Below, in pieces: positions 31,300-43,828 of a stretch of 64,000 nt of DNA. Under the pieces are notes generated by a model. That model was not told the DNA's origin. It did no database searches and was given only the letters and a program-made list of their open reading frames with translations. This stretch comes from Hordeum vulgare subsp. vulgare (lineage: Eukaryota > Streptophyta > Magnoliopsida > Poales > Poaceae). Position 1 is the first letter of the stretch. Each line of letters begins with the position of its first letter. Location of the stretch: the NCBI RefSeq assembly GCF_904849725.1, contig NC_058521.1, positions 564,096,176 through 564,160,175 of the forward strand. Direction: 5' to 3'. The position numbers were made by a program, and so were the translations under genes.

Positions 31300-31922
31300 C
31301 ATCAGAGTTTATCGATAAATTCAAACTACAAACTACTTGATGCTGGATGTATTCCCTAAGATTCTCATGTTGTGAAGTGTTCTCCACCGCTGGATGAATT
31401 CCCTAAGATTCTCGTTGCTCTTCTGGACACAATGCTGCAGCTCAGTCAAGCCGCCTGGACGCTTGTATGTGCACTCGAAGGTTTTGACTAACACTCGGGC
31501 GAGATCGTCCCAGCTGTGGATGCTGCTGGAGGGTAGCTGATTGAGCCAAGCCCTCGCAGACCCCTCAACATGAGGGCAGATGCTTCATAGCAATGTAATC
31601 TTTGCCACTGCGTATCTGGACGGCCACTCGATACTCTTCCAACTAGCTTTCTGGCTTCGACCCATCATTGAACTTTCCGATCCCCGTGGCCAACCGATAG
31701 TTGGAGGGGATCTCTGCCTCTCGGATATGTCGACCGAAGGACTCGAGGCCGGACACACCCCGGCCAGCTCGCGATCGATCAACCACGTGTTGCGTGATTA
31801 TAGACCGAGCGCTGAACTAGGGGGGGCGGTAGTCATCGCCCCCATTACCCTGACGCCGATTGGGGCTTGGCCGGCGGTCATGGGGTCGGCGACCGACTGA
31901 GCCACTCCTCGGGGGAGGTACC
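31300..31922 (-). pseudogene. Gypsy gag relic (Retrotrans_gag type)
   Basis: Read on the minus strand, 31900 to 31330 gives a frameshifted gag: KFNDGSKPES near 31665, then LEEYRVAVQIRSGKDYIAMK, and after a frame change GSARAWLNQLPSSSIHSWDD, KTFECTYKRPGGLTELQHCV and ENLREFIQRWRTLHNM. This is the standard retrotransposon gag capsid signature in grass Gypsy elements (W..Y, ARAWL..L, F...F). No LTR or pol of this element is visible; its upstream end is cut by the Copia material at 31923. Confidence 0.75.
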
Positions 31923-31946
31923 TGTTGGAAATATACCCTAGAGACA
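31923..31946 (+). mobile_element. 24-base plus-strand Copia LTR head
   Basis: TGTTGGAAATATACCCTAGA is the start of an Angela/WIS-type LTR in plus orientation. After 24 bases it switches directly to the minus-oriented LTR end TGTTGGGGAACG at 31947, so the two termini are joined nearly head to head. Confidence 0.65.
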
Positions 31947-33011
31947 TGTTGGGGAACGTTGCATGGGAAGCAAAAAAATTCCTACGCACACGAAGACCTA
32001 TCATGGTGATGTCCATCTACGAGAGGAGATTTGGATCAACGTACCCTTGTAGATCGGACAACATGAAGCGTTAAGAAACGCGGTTGATGTAGTGGAACGT
32101 CCTCACGTCCCTCGATCCGCCCCGCGAACCGTCCCACGAACTGTCCCGCGATCCGTTCCGATCTAGTGCCGAACGGACGGCACCTCCGCGTTCAGCACAC
32201 GTACAACTCGGTCAATATCCAATAGCGGGACCTGGATGCCCATATTGGATCCTACATATTCTCCGAAGATCTCATCGGTTGAACCTCAGTGCCAAGGACT
32301 CATATAATCCCGTATGTCATTCCCTTTGTCCTTCGGTATGTTACTTGCCCGAGATTTGATTGTCGGTATCCGCATACCTATTTCAATCTCGTTACTAGCA
32401 AGTCTCTTTACTCGTTCCGTAATACAAGATCCCATGACTTACACTTAGTCACATTGCTTGCAAGGCTTGTGTGTGATGTTGTATTACCGAGTGGGCCCCG
32501 AGATACCTCTCCGTCACACGGAGTGACAAATCCCAGTGTTGATCCATACTAACTCAACGGACACCTTCGGAGATACCTGTAGAGCACCTTTATAGTCACC
32601 CAGTTACGTTCTGACGTTTGATGCACACAAGGTATTCCTCTGGTGCCAGTGAGTTATACGATCTCATGGTCATAGGAACAAATACTTGACACGCAGAAAA
32701 CAATAGCAATAAAACGACATGATCAACATGCTACGTTCATAGTTTGGGTCTTGTCCATCACATGATTCTCCTAATGATGTGATCCCGTTATCAAGTGACA
32801 ACACTTGTCTATGGTTAGGAAACCTTGACCATCTTTGATCAACGAGCTAGTCAACTAGAGGCTTAATAGGGACAATGTTTTGTCTATGTATCCACATATG
32901 TATTTGAGTTTCCAATCAATACAATTATAGCATGGATAATAAGCGATTATCACGAACAAATAAATATAATAATAACTAATTTATTATTGCCTCTAGGGCA
33001 TATTTCCAACA
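31947..33011 (-). mobile_element. Copia C2, 3' LTR with internal deletion
   Basis: Minus-oriented LTR from TGTTGGGGAACG to TATTTCCAACA, 1065 bases instead of ~1.8 kb. Compared with the LTR at 37315-39130 about 760 bases are missing at 32210/32211 (ACAACTCG joined to GTCAATATCC), including the TATA and start-site region. Both sides carry CTCG at the breakpoint, indicating a short-homology deletion. Confidence 0.85.
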
Positions 33012-35699
33012 GTCTCCCACTTGCACTAGAGTCAATAATCTAGTTCACATCACCATGTGATTTTAACGAATCCAACACCCATATAGTTCTGGGGTTTGAT
33101 CACGTCCTGCTCGTGAGAGAGATTTTAGTCAACGGTTATGAATCTTTCAGATCCGTGTGTGCTTTACAAATCTTTATGTCATCTTATAGATGTTGCTACT
33201 ACGTGCTATTCGGAAAGACTCCAAATATCTACTCTACTATACGAATCCGTTTTACTACTCTTAGTTATTCGGATTAGTGTCAAAGCTTGCATCGACGTAA
33301 CCCTTTAGTCCACTAGTTACTAAGGATAACTTTGACCGCTATTTTAGTGATTCAATCCTGGATTACCTTTTTGCACCCCTTAACAGACTTGTGGCAAGGC
33401 ACACATCAGGTGCGGTACACAACATGGCATACTGTAGAGTCTACGGCTAAGGCATAGGGGACGACCTTCGTCCTTTCTCTTTCTTCTAGCTTGGTCGGGC
33501 TTTTGAGTCGTACTCATATTCACACCTTACAACACAGCCAAGAACTCCTTCTTTGCCGATCTATTTTGAAATCCTTCAAAAACTTTGCAAGGCATGCATT
33601 TCATTTGAAAGTTCTATTAAGCGTTTTGATCTATCTCTATAGATCTTGATGCTCAATGTCCAAATAGCTATATACAAGTCTTCCTTTGAAAAACTCCTTT
33701 CAAACAACCTTTTATGCTTCACAGAAATTCTACATTACTTCTGATCAATAATATGTCAACCGTATATACTTATCAGAAATTCTATAGTGCTCCCACTCAC
33801 CTTTTTGGAAATACAAGTTTCTCATAAACCTTGTACAAACCCAAAAGCTTTGATCATCTCATCAAAGCGTATATTCCAACTCCGAGATGCTTTCACCAGT
33901 CCATAGAAGGATCGATGGAGCTTGCATACTTGTTAGCATCCTTAGCTTGCATACTCCGAGATGCTTGCACCAGTTCTCATAAACCTTGTACAAACCCAAA
34001 AACTTGTCAAGGCTTGGATTACATACAACCTTTCCTCAAGGAAACCGTCGAGGAAACAATGTTTTGACATCCTACGTGCAATATTTCATAAATAATGCAA
34101 CAACTACTAACATAATTCCAACAGACTTTTAGCATCGCTACGAGTGAAAAGTCTCATCATAGTCAATTCTTTGAACTTGTCGGAAACATCTTTGCGACAA
34201 ATCGAGCTTTTCTTAATGGTGACTTTTCACCATCATCGTCTGTCTTTCTTTTAAAGATCCATCTTTACTTAATAGTCCTACGACCATCAAGTAGTTCTTC
34301 CAAAGTCTACACTTTGTCTTCATACATGGATCCTCTCTCGGATTTCATGGCCTCCAGCCATTTGTCAGAATCCGGGCCCACCATCGCTTTTTTCATAGCT
34401 CGTAGGTTCATTGTTATTCAACAACATGACCTCCAAGACAGGGTTGTCGTACCACTCTGTAGTAGTACGCGACCTTGTCGACCTACGAGGTTTGTAGTAA
34501 CTTGATCCGAAGCTCAATGATCACCATCATCAGTTTCCACTTCAATTGGTGTAGGCGCCACCGGAACATCTTCCTGCGCCCTGCTACACACTGGTTGAAG
34601 TGACGGTTCACTAACCTCATCAAGTTCCACCACCCTCCCACTCAACTCTTTCGAGAGAAACCTTTCCTCGAGAAAGGACCCGTTTTTAGAAACAAAACAC
34701 TTTGCTTCCAGATCTGAGATAGGAGATGTACCCAACTATTTTGGATATCCTATGAAGATACATTTATCCGCTTTGGGTTCGAGCTTATAAGACTGAAACT
34801 TTTTCACATAAGCATCGCAGCCCCAAACTTTTAAGAAACGACAGCTTAGGTTTCTCCAAACCATAGTCTATACTGTGTCATCTCAACAAAAATACGCAGT
34901 GACCTATTTAAAGTGAATGTAGTTGTCTCTAATGCATAACCCATAAACGATGGTGGTAATTCGATAAGAGACATCATAGTATGCACCATATCAAACAGGG
35001 CGCGGCTATGACGTTCGGACGCACCATCACACTATCGTGTTCTAGGTGCCGTGAACTGTGAAACAATTTCCACATTGTCTTAACCGTGTACAAAAACTCG
35101 CAACTTAGATATTCATCTCTATGATCATATCGTAGACAGTTTATCCTCTTGTCACGATGATCTTCACTTTGAAATAGCTTTGAACTTTTCAATATTTCAG
35201 ACTTGTGATTCATCAATTAAATACTCCTGTATCTACTCAAATCTTTAGTGAAGTATAACGATATCCACTGCGTGCCTCGGCACTCATTAGACTGCACACA
35301 TAAAAAATGTTTTGCATCCAACAAGTTACTTTCTTGTTCCATGTGGTATGATTTTGCATGTCTCAAGTGATTCAAAATCAAGTAAGTCCAAACGATCCAT
35401 CTGCATGGAGTTTCTTCATGCGTTTATACCAACAGGTATGGTTTGCATGTCTCAAACATTTCAAAAATGAGTGAGTACAAAGATCCATCACCATGGAGCT
35501 TCTTCATGCATTTTACACCAACATGACTCAAGCGGTATTGCCACAAGTAAGTGGTGCTATCATTATCACTTTGTATCTTTTGGCACAAATATTATGAACA
35601 TGTGTAACACTACGATCGAGATTCAATAAACCATTGAAGGTATTTATTCAAGCAAATACAATTGTATTGCAATAAACACGATCTAATCATGTTCATGCT
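33012..35699 (-). mobile_element. Copia C2, internal segment 1 (degenerate pol)
   Basis: Starts with the polypurine tract complement GTCTCCCACTTGCA, then a heavily mutated pol in reverse. Legible pieces include an RNase H/RT region at 33260-34070, a linker segment (34514-34735: SFLEERFLSKELSGR) and an integrase piece (34974-35216: KINCLR-like and DEYLSCEF). Many stops and indels. The last five bases (35695-35699, ATGCT) are the left target duplication of G1. It is clearly older than the other Copia copies. Confidence 0.85.
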
Positions 35700-37241
35700 C
35701 GCTACTTCTCGAGCTTGCGTTCGTCTTTCACTTGAAAAGGAAAGGGTGATGCAGCAAAGTAGAAGTAAGTATTTCCCTCAGTTCGAGAACCAAGGTATCA
35801 ATCCAGTAGGAGTATCAAGATGAGGCACCAATGAACCTGCGCAAAGAGAAACAAACTTGCACGCAACGCGATAAAGGGGTTGTCAATCCCTTCACGATTA
35901 CTTGCAAGGTGAGATCTGATGGTGATGAAAGGTAAATAAGTAAAAGTGCAGCAAGGTATTTTTGTATGTAGATGTGAATATATGATGTGTAAAATAGACT
36001 CGGGGGCCATAGTATTCACTAGAGGCTTCTCTCATGATAGCAAGTATTACGGTGGGTGAACGAATTACTATCGAGCAATTGATAGAATCGTGCATAGTCA
36101 TGACGATATCTAAGGCAATGATCATACATATAGGCATCACGTCCGAGACAAGTAGACCGATACTGTCTGCATCTACTACTATTACTCGAGACATCGACCG
36201 CTATCCAGCATGCATCTAGTGTATTAAGTTCATAACAAACAGAGTAACGCCTTAAGCAAGATGACATGATGTAGAGGGATAAATTCATGCAATATGATAT
36301 AAACCCCATATTTTTACCCTTGATGGCAACAACACGATGCGTGCCTCGCTACCCCTTCTATCACTAGGTGAGGACACCGCACGGTATGAACCCAAAACCA
36401 AGCACTTCTCCCATTGCAAGAATTATAGATCAAGTTGGCCAAACGAAACCCATAACTCGAAGAGAATTACAAGGATACAAAATCATGCACATAAGAAATC
36501 AGAGGAGACTCGAATAATATTCATAGATAATCTGATCATAAATCCACAATTCATCGGATCTCGACAAACACACCGCAAAAGAAAGTTACATCTGATAGAT
36601 CTCCATGAAGATCATGGAGAACTTTGTATTGAAGATCCAAGAGAGATAAGAAGCCATGTAGCTACTAGCTATGGACCCGAAGGTCTGTGGTGAACTACTC
36701 ACGCATCATCGGAGAGGCAATGGTGTTGATGCAGAAGCCCTCCGTGTCCGAATCCCCCTCCGACAGGGCATCAGAACGGTCCCCAGATGGGATCTCGCGA
36801 AGACACAAGCTTGCGGCGGCGGAAAAGTATTTTCCCGGCTCTCTTTGGAGGTTTCGGGATTTTAGGGAATTTATAGGCGAAAGAGATAGGGCAGAGGAGC
36901 CACGAGGGGGCAACGAGCCTGCTAATCGCGCCCCCCTAGGGCGCACCTACGGCGCTCGTGACCTCCCCCGGGACCTCTTGCCTTGGTTCTCAAGTCCTCT
37001 GCGTATCTTCTATTATGGAAAAAATCATCCCGCAGGTTTTATTCCGTTTGGACTCCGTTTAATATTATTTTCTGAGAAAGGTCAAAAACACGGAAAAACA
37101 TAAACTGGCACTAGGCACTGAGTTAATAGGTTAGTCCCAAAAATGATATAAAATTGCATATAAATGCATATAAGACATCCCAAGAAGATAATATAATAGC
37201 ATGGAATAATCAAAAATTATAGATACGTTGGAGACGTATCA
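35700..37241 (-). mobile_element. G1 3' LTR
   Basis: 1542 bases. The right side reads GGAGACGTATCA (reverse of TGATACGTCTCC); the left end is CGCTACTTCTC where the other copy has TGCTACTTCTC, so the terminal CA has mutated to CG. TATA-like TTTATAGG at ~36870-36877 on the minus strand. Confidence 0.88.
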
Positions 37242-37257
37242 AGCATCCCCAAGCTTA
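37242..37257 (-). other. G1 polypurine tract
   Basis: On the minus strand TAAGCTTGGGGATGCT directly precedes the LTR start TGATACG. The same tract is at 56802-56817 in G2. Confidence 0.8.
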
Positions 37258-37314
37258 ACTCCTGCTCGTCCTCGAGTAGGGAAGTGATAAAGATCGAATT
37301 TTTGATGTGGAATG

Positions 37315-39130
37315 TGTTGGGGAACGTCGCATGGGAAACAAAAATTTTCCTACGCGCACGAAGACCTATCATGGTGATGTCCATCTACGAGAGGGGATAT
37401 TCGATCTACGTATCCTTGTAGATCGCACAGCAGAAGCGTTAGTGAACGTGGTTGATGTAGTGGAACGTCCTCACGTCCCTCGATCCGCCCCGCGAACCGT
37501 CCCGCGATCAGTCCCACGATCTAGTGCCGAACGGACGGCACCTCCGCGTTCAGCACACGTACAGCTCGACGATGATCTCGGCCTTCTTGATCCAGCAAGA
37601 GAGTCGGAGAGGTAGATGAGTTCTCCGGCAGCGTGACGGCGCTCCGGAGGTTGGTGGTGATCTAATCTCAGCAGGGCTCCGACCGAGCTCCGCAGAAACG
37701 CGATCTAGAGGTAAAACCGTGGAGATATGTGGTCGGGCTGCCGTGGCAAAGTTGTCTCAAATCAGCCCTAAAACCTCCGTATATATAGGGGGAAGAGGGG
37801 GAGCCTTGCCTTGGGGTCCAAGGACCCCCAAGGGGTTCGTCCGAGCCAGGGGGGGGAGTCCTTCCCTACCAAACCGAATCCAACTAGGTTTGGAAGGAGG
37901 AGTCCTTCCCCCTTTTCCCACCTCCTCTTTTTTTTCTTTTCTCTTTGATTTTCTTCCTATGGCGCATAGGGCCTTCTTGGGCTGTCCCACCAGCCCACTA
38001 AGGGCTGGTGCGCCACCCCCAAGGCCTATGGGCTTCCCCGGGGTGGGTTGCCCCCCGGTGAACACCCGGAACCCATTCGTCATTCCCGGTACATTCTCGG
38101 TAACTCCGAAAACCTTCCGGTAATCAAATGAGGTCATCCTATATATCAATCTTCGTTTCTGGACTATTCCGGAAACCCTCGTGACGTCCGTGATCTCATC
38201 CGGGACTCCGAACAACATTCGGTAACCAACCATATAACTCAAATACGCATAAAACAACGTCATACCTTAAGTGTGCAGACCCTGCGGGTTCGAGAACTAT
38301 GTAGACATGACCCGAGTGACTCCTCGGTCAATATCCAATAGCGGGACCTGGATTCCCATATTGGATCCCACATATTCTACGAAGATCTTATCGTCTGAAC
38401 CTCAGTGCCAAGGATTCATATAATCCCGTATGTCATTCCCTTTGTCCTTCGGTATGTTACTTGCCCGAGATTCGATCGTCAGTATCCGCATACCTATTTC
38501 AATCTCGTTTACCGGCAAGTCTCTTTACTCGTTGCGTAATACAAGATCCCGCAACTTACACTAAGTCACATTGCGTGCAAGGCTTGTGTGTGATTTGTAT
38601 TACCGAGTGGGCCCCGAGATACCTCTCCGTCACACGGAGTGACAAATCCCAGTCTCGATCCATACTAACTCAACGAACACCTTCGGAGATACCTGTAGAG
38701 CATCTTTATAGTCACCCAGTTACGTTGCGACGTTTGATACACACAAAGCATTCCTCCGGTGTCAGTGAGTTATATGATCTCATGGTCATAGGAACAAATA
38801 CTTGACACGCAGAAAACAGTAGCAACAAAATGACACGATCAATATGCTACGTCTATTAGTTTGGGTCTAGTCCATCACGTGATTCTCCTAATGACGTGAT
38901 CCAGTTATCAAGCAACAACACCTTGTTCATAATCAGAAGACCCTGACTATCTTTGATCAACTGGCTAGCCAACTAGAGGCTTGCTAGGGACAGTGTTTTG
39001 TCTATGTATCCACACATGTATATAAGTCTTCATTCAATACAATTATAGCATGGATAATAAACGATTATCTTGATACAGGAATTATAATAATAACTATATT
39101 TATTATTGCCTCTAGGGCATAATTCCAACA
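37315..39130 (-). mobile_element. C3 3' LTR
   Basis: Minus-oriented LTR from TGTTGGGGAACG to AATTCCAACA. TATATATA near 37780-37790 in reverse marks the promoter. The polypurine tract complement GTCTCCCACTTGCA follows at 39131-39144. Confidence 0.92.
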
Positions 39131-39170
39131 GTCTCCCACTTGCACTAGAATCAATAATCTAGCCCTCACA

Positions 39171-42100
39171 TCATGGATTACTATGGAACCTGCCTGCCAT
39201 ACTTATGGCCAAGCTAACGTCCGGTCTAGTGCACATCATTGCATACATGATAGAACCTATGGCTGAAGCATAGGGGACGGTGCTCATATGCTCTCTATCC
39301 TCATCAGTTGCTGGGCACTCAGTCTTACTCAACCTCGTACCTTGTAAAACTGGCAAGAACCCTTTCTTGGACTGTTCCATTTTGAACCTCTTCAAAACTT
39401 TATCAAGGTATGTGCTTTGTGAATGTCCTATCAGGCATTTCGATCTATCCCTGTAGATCTTAATGCCTAGAATGTAAGCAGCTTCTCCTAGGTCCTTCAT
39501 AGAGAAACTTTTAATAGTAATCCTTTATGCTCTCCAAAAACTCTATGTTGTTTCCAATCAGCAATATGTCATCCACATATAATATTAGAAACGCCACAGA
39601 ACTCCCACTCACTTTCTTGTAAATACAAGATTCTCCAACCACTTGTATAAACCCAAATGCTTTGATCACCTCACCAAAGCGTTTGTTCCAACTCCGAGAT
39701 GCTTGCACCAGCCCATAAATGGATCGCTGGAGCTTGCACACCTTGTTAGCATTCTTAGGACCAACAAAACCTTCGGGTTGCATCATATACAACTCTTCCT
39801 TAAGGAAACCGTTAAGGAACGCCGTTTTGACATCCATCTGCCAGATTTCATAATCGAAAATGCAGCTATTGCTAACATAATTCTGACGAACTTAAGCATC
39901 GCTACGGGTGAGAATGTCTCATCGTAGTCAACTCCTTGAACTTGTGAAAAACCCTTTGCCACAAGTCGAGCTTTATAAACGGTCACATTGTCGTCAGCGT
40001 CCGTCTTCTTCTTAAAGATCCATTTGTTCTGAATTGCCTTGCGGCCCTCAGGTAGTACTTCCAAAGTCCATACTTTGTTCTCATACATGGATCCTATCTC
40101 GGACTTCATGGCCTCTAGCCATTTGTTGGATTCTGGGCCCACCATTGCTTCTTCATAATTTGCAGGTTCATTGTTGTCTAACAACATGATTGACATGACG
40201 GGATTACCGTACCACTCTGGAGCAGCACGTGGTCTCGTTGACCTGCGTGGTTCGACAGGAACTTGAACCGGAGTTTCATGATCATCATCATTAACTTCCT
40301 CATCAACCGGCGTCGCATTGACAGAGGTTTTCCCTTGCCCTGCGCCACCATCTAGAGGGATGAGAGGTTCGACAACCTCATCAAGTTCTATCTTCCTCCC
40401 ACTCAATTCTCTCGAGAGAAACTCCTTCTCGAGAAAAGCTCCGTTTTTAGCAACAAACACTTTTCCCTCGGATTTGAGATAGAAGGTTTACCCAACTGTC
40501 TCTTTTGGGTAACCTATGAAGATGCACTTTTCCGCTTTGGGTTCCAGCTTTTCAGGCTGAAGCTTTTTTACATAAGCATCACATCCCCAAACTTTAAGAA
40601 ACGACAACTTTGGCCTTTTGCCATACCACAGTTCGTATGGTGTCGTCTCAACGGATTTTGATGGTGCCCTATTTAAAGTGAATGCAGCTGTGTCTAATGC
40701 ATAACCCCAAAACGATAACGGCAAATCGGTAAGAGACATCATAGATCGCACCATCTCTAATAAAGTACGATTACGACGTTCGGACACACCATTACGCTGT
40801 GGTGTTCCAGGCGGTGGCAACTGTGAAACAATTCCACATTGTCTTAAGTGAGCACCAAACTCGAAACTCAGATATTCACCCCCACGATCAGACCGTAGGA
40901 ACTTGATCTTCTTGTTACGATGATTTTCAACTTCACTCTGAAATTGCTTGAACTTTTCAAATGTTTCAGACTTGTGCTTCATTAAGTAGACATAACCATA
41001 TCTACTCAAATCGTCAGTGAAGGTGAGAAAATAACGATATCCGCCGCGTGCCTCTACGCTCATCGGACCGCACACATCGGTATGTATGATTTCCAACAAG
41101 TCACTTGCACGCTCCATTGTTCCGGAGAACGGAGTTGTAGTCATCTTTCCCATGAGGCATGGTTCACACGTGTCAACTGAATCAAAGTCAAGTGACTCCA
41201 AAAGTCCATCGGCATGGAGTTTCTTCATGCGCTTTACACCAATATGACCTAAGCGGCAGTGCCACAAAAATATGGCGCTATCATTGTTAACTCTAACTCT
41301 TTTGGTCTCAATGTTATGTATGTGTGTATCACTATCAAGATTCAATATGAACAATCCTCTCACATTGGGTGCATGACCATAAAAGATGTTACTCATAGAA
41401 ATAGAACAACCATTATTCTGTGACTTAAAAGAGTAACCGTCTCGCAATAAACAAGATCCAGATATAATGTTCATGCTCAACGCATGCACTAAATAACAAT
41501 GATTCAAGTTCATAACTAATCCTGATGGTAACTGAAGTGAAACTGTGCCGACGGCGATTGCATCAACCTTGGAACCATTTCCTACGCGCATCGTCACTTC
41601 ATCTTTCGCCAGCCTTCGTCTATTCCGCAGTTCCTGTTTCGAGTTGCAAATATGAGCAACAGAACTGGTATCGAATACCCAGGCACTACTATACGAGCCG
41701 TTTAAGTACACATCAATAACATGTATATCAAATATACCTGATTTTTCTTTGGCCGCCTTCTTATCAGCCAGATACTTGGGGCAGTTGCGCTTCCAGTGAC
41801 CCATACCCTTGCAATAGTAACACTCTGTTTCAGGCTTAGGTCCAGCTTTGGGTTTCTTCGTCGGATTGGCAACAGGCTTGCCGCTCTTCTTTGAATTACC
41901 CTTCTTGCCTTTGTCGTTTCTCTTGAAACTAGTGGTCTTATTCACCATCAACACTTGATGCTCTTTACGGAGTTCAGACTCTGCGACTTTCAGCATCGCA
42001 AACAACTCGCCGGGTGACTTGTTCATCCCTTGCATGTTGTAATTCAACACAAAGCCTTTATAGCTTGGCGGCAGTGATTGAAGGATTCTGTCAGTGATAG

Positions 42101-42575
42101 CCTCTTGCGGGAGTTCAATCCCCAGCTCAGCTAGCCGGTTTGAGTACCCAGACATTTTGAGCACATGTTCACTGACAGACGAGTTCTCCTCCATCTTGCA
42201 AACATAGAATTTATCGGAGGTCTCATACCTCTCGATCCGGGCGTTCTTCTGAAAGATGAACTTCAACTCCTGGAACATCTCAAATGCTCCATGACGCTCA
42301 AAGCGACGTTGAAGTCCCGGTTCTAAGCCATACAAGACTGCACATTGAACTACTGAGTAGTCCTCCTTACGTGTTAACCAAGCGTTCTTAACATCCTGGT
42401 CAGCCGTAGCGGGTGGTTCATCTCCTAGCGCAGCATTAAGGACATAATCCTTCTTCCCAGCTTGTAAGATTAGCTTAAGATTACGAGCCCAGTCTACAAA
42501 GTTGCTTCCATCATCTTTCAACTTAGCTTTCTCTAGGAACGTATTAAAATTTAGGGTGACTGTCGCGTGAGCCAT
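39171..42575 (-). pseudogene. C3 Gag-Pol, broken and lacking RNase H
   Basis: Starts MAHATVT at 42575 and follows the element A polyprotein through Gag, zinc knuckle (CYYCKGMGHWKRNC), integrase and most of the reverse transcriptase. Lesions: the protease motif is DTSS, losing the catalytic-loop Gly; TAC-to-TAA nonsense at 40488-40490; one T lost from a T run in the RT near 39857; a further indel near 39510; and a ~590-base deletion at ~39176 that removes everything after the GRFHSNP segment, i.e. all of RNase H. The element cannot encode functional Pol but keeps the cis-acting sites. Confidence 0.92.
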
Positions 42576-43815
42576 GATCTACAACACAAATATATTCAAA
42601 GTGGACTTAGACTATGTTCAAGATAATTAGATTTTAACTTAATCAAATTACTCGCTAAACTCCCACTCAAAAAGTACATCTCTCTAGTCATTTGAGTGGT
42701 TCATGATCCACTTACACTAGCTCAAGTCCGATCATCACGTGAGTTGAGTATAGTTTCAGTGGTAAGCATCCCTATGCTAATCATATCATCTATATGATTC
42801 ATGATCGACCTTTCGGTCTCATGTGTTCCGAGGCCATGTCTGCACATGCTAGGCTCGTCAAGCTTAACCCGAGTGTTCCGCGTGTGCAACTGTTTTGCAC
42901 CCGTTGTATGTGAACGTTGAGTCTATCACACCCGATCATCACGTGGTGTCTCGAAACGACGAACTATAGCAACGGTGCACAGTCGGGGAGAACACAATTT
43001 CGTCTTGAAATTTTAGTGAGAGATCACCTTATAATGCTACCGTCATTCTAAGCAAAATAAGGTGCATAAAAGGATTAACATCACATGCAATTCATAAGTG
43101 ACATGATATGGCCATCATCACGTGCTCCTTGATCTCCATCACCAAAGCACCGACACGATCTTCTTGTCACCGGCGCCACACCATGATCTCCATCAACGTG
43201 TCGCCATCGGGGTTGTCGTGCTACTCATGCTATTACTACTAAATCTACATCCTAGCAAAATAGTAAACGCATCTGCAAGGACAAACGTTAGTTTAAAGAC
43301 AACCCTATGGCTCCTGCCGGTTGCCGTACCATCGACGTGCAAGTCGATATTATCTATTACAACATGATCATCTCATACATCCAATATATCACATCACATC
43401 GTTGGCCATATCACATCACAAGCATACCCTGCAAAAACAAGTTAGACGTCCTCTAATTTTGTTGTTGCATGTTTTACGTGGTGACCATGGGTATCTAGTA
43501 GGATCGCATCTTACTTACGCAAACACCACAACAGAGATATATGAATTGCTATTTAACCTTATACAAGGACCTCCTCGGTAAATCCGATTCAACTAAAGTT
43601 GGAGAAACTGACACTTGCCAGTCATCTTTGAGCAACGGGGTTACTCATAGCGATGAAACCAGTCTCTCGTAAGCGTACGAGTAATGTCGGTTCAAGCCGC
43701 TTCAATCCAACAATACTGCGGAATCAAGAAAATACTAAGGAGGCAGCAAAACGCACATCACCGCCCACAAAAACTTTTGTGTTCTACTCGAGAAGACATC
43801 TATGCATGAATCTAG
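42576..43815 (-). other. C3 untranslated leader
   Basis: About 1.24 kb between the Gag start and primer site, homologous to 768-2011 of element A. It includes the ~400-base first part that element B lacks. No gene. Confidence 0.8.
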
Positions 43816-43827
43816 CTCATGATGCCA
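43816..43827 (-). other. C3 primer binding site
   Basis: Reverse complement TGGCATCATGAG one base inside the 5' LTR, the same Met-tRNA-like variant as in element A. Confidence 0.7.
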
Positions 43828-43828
43828 C

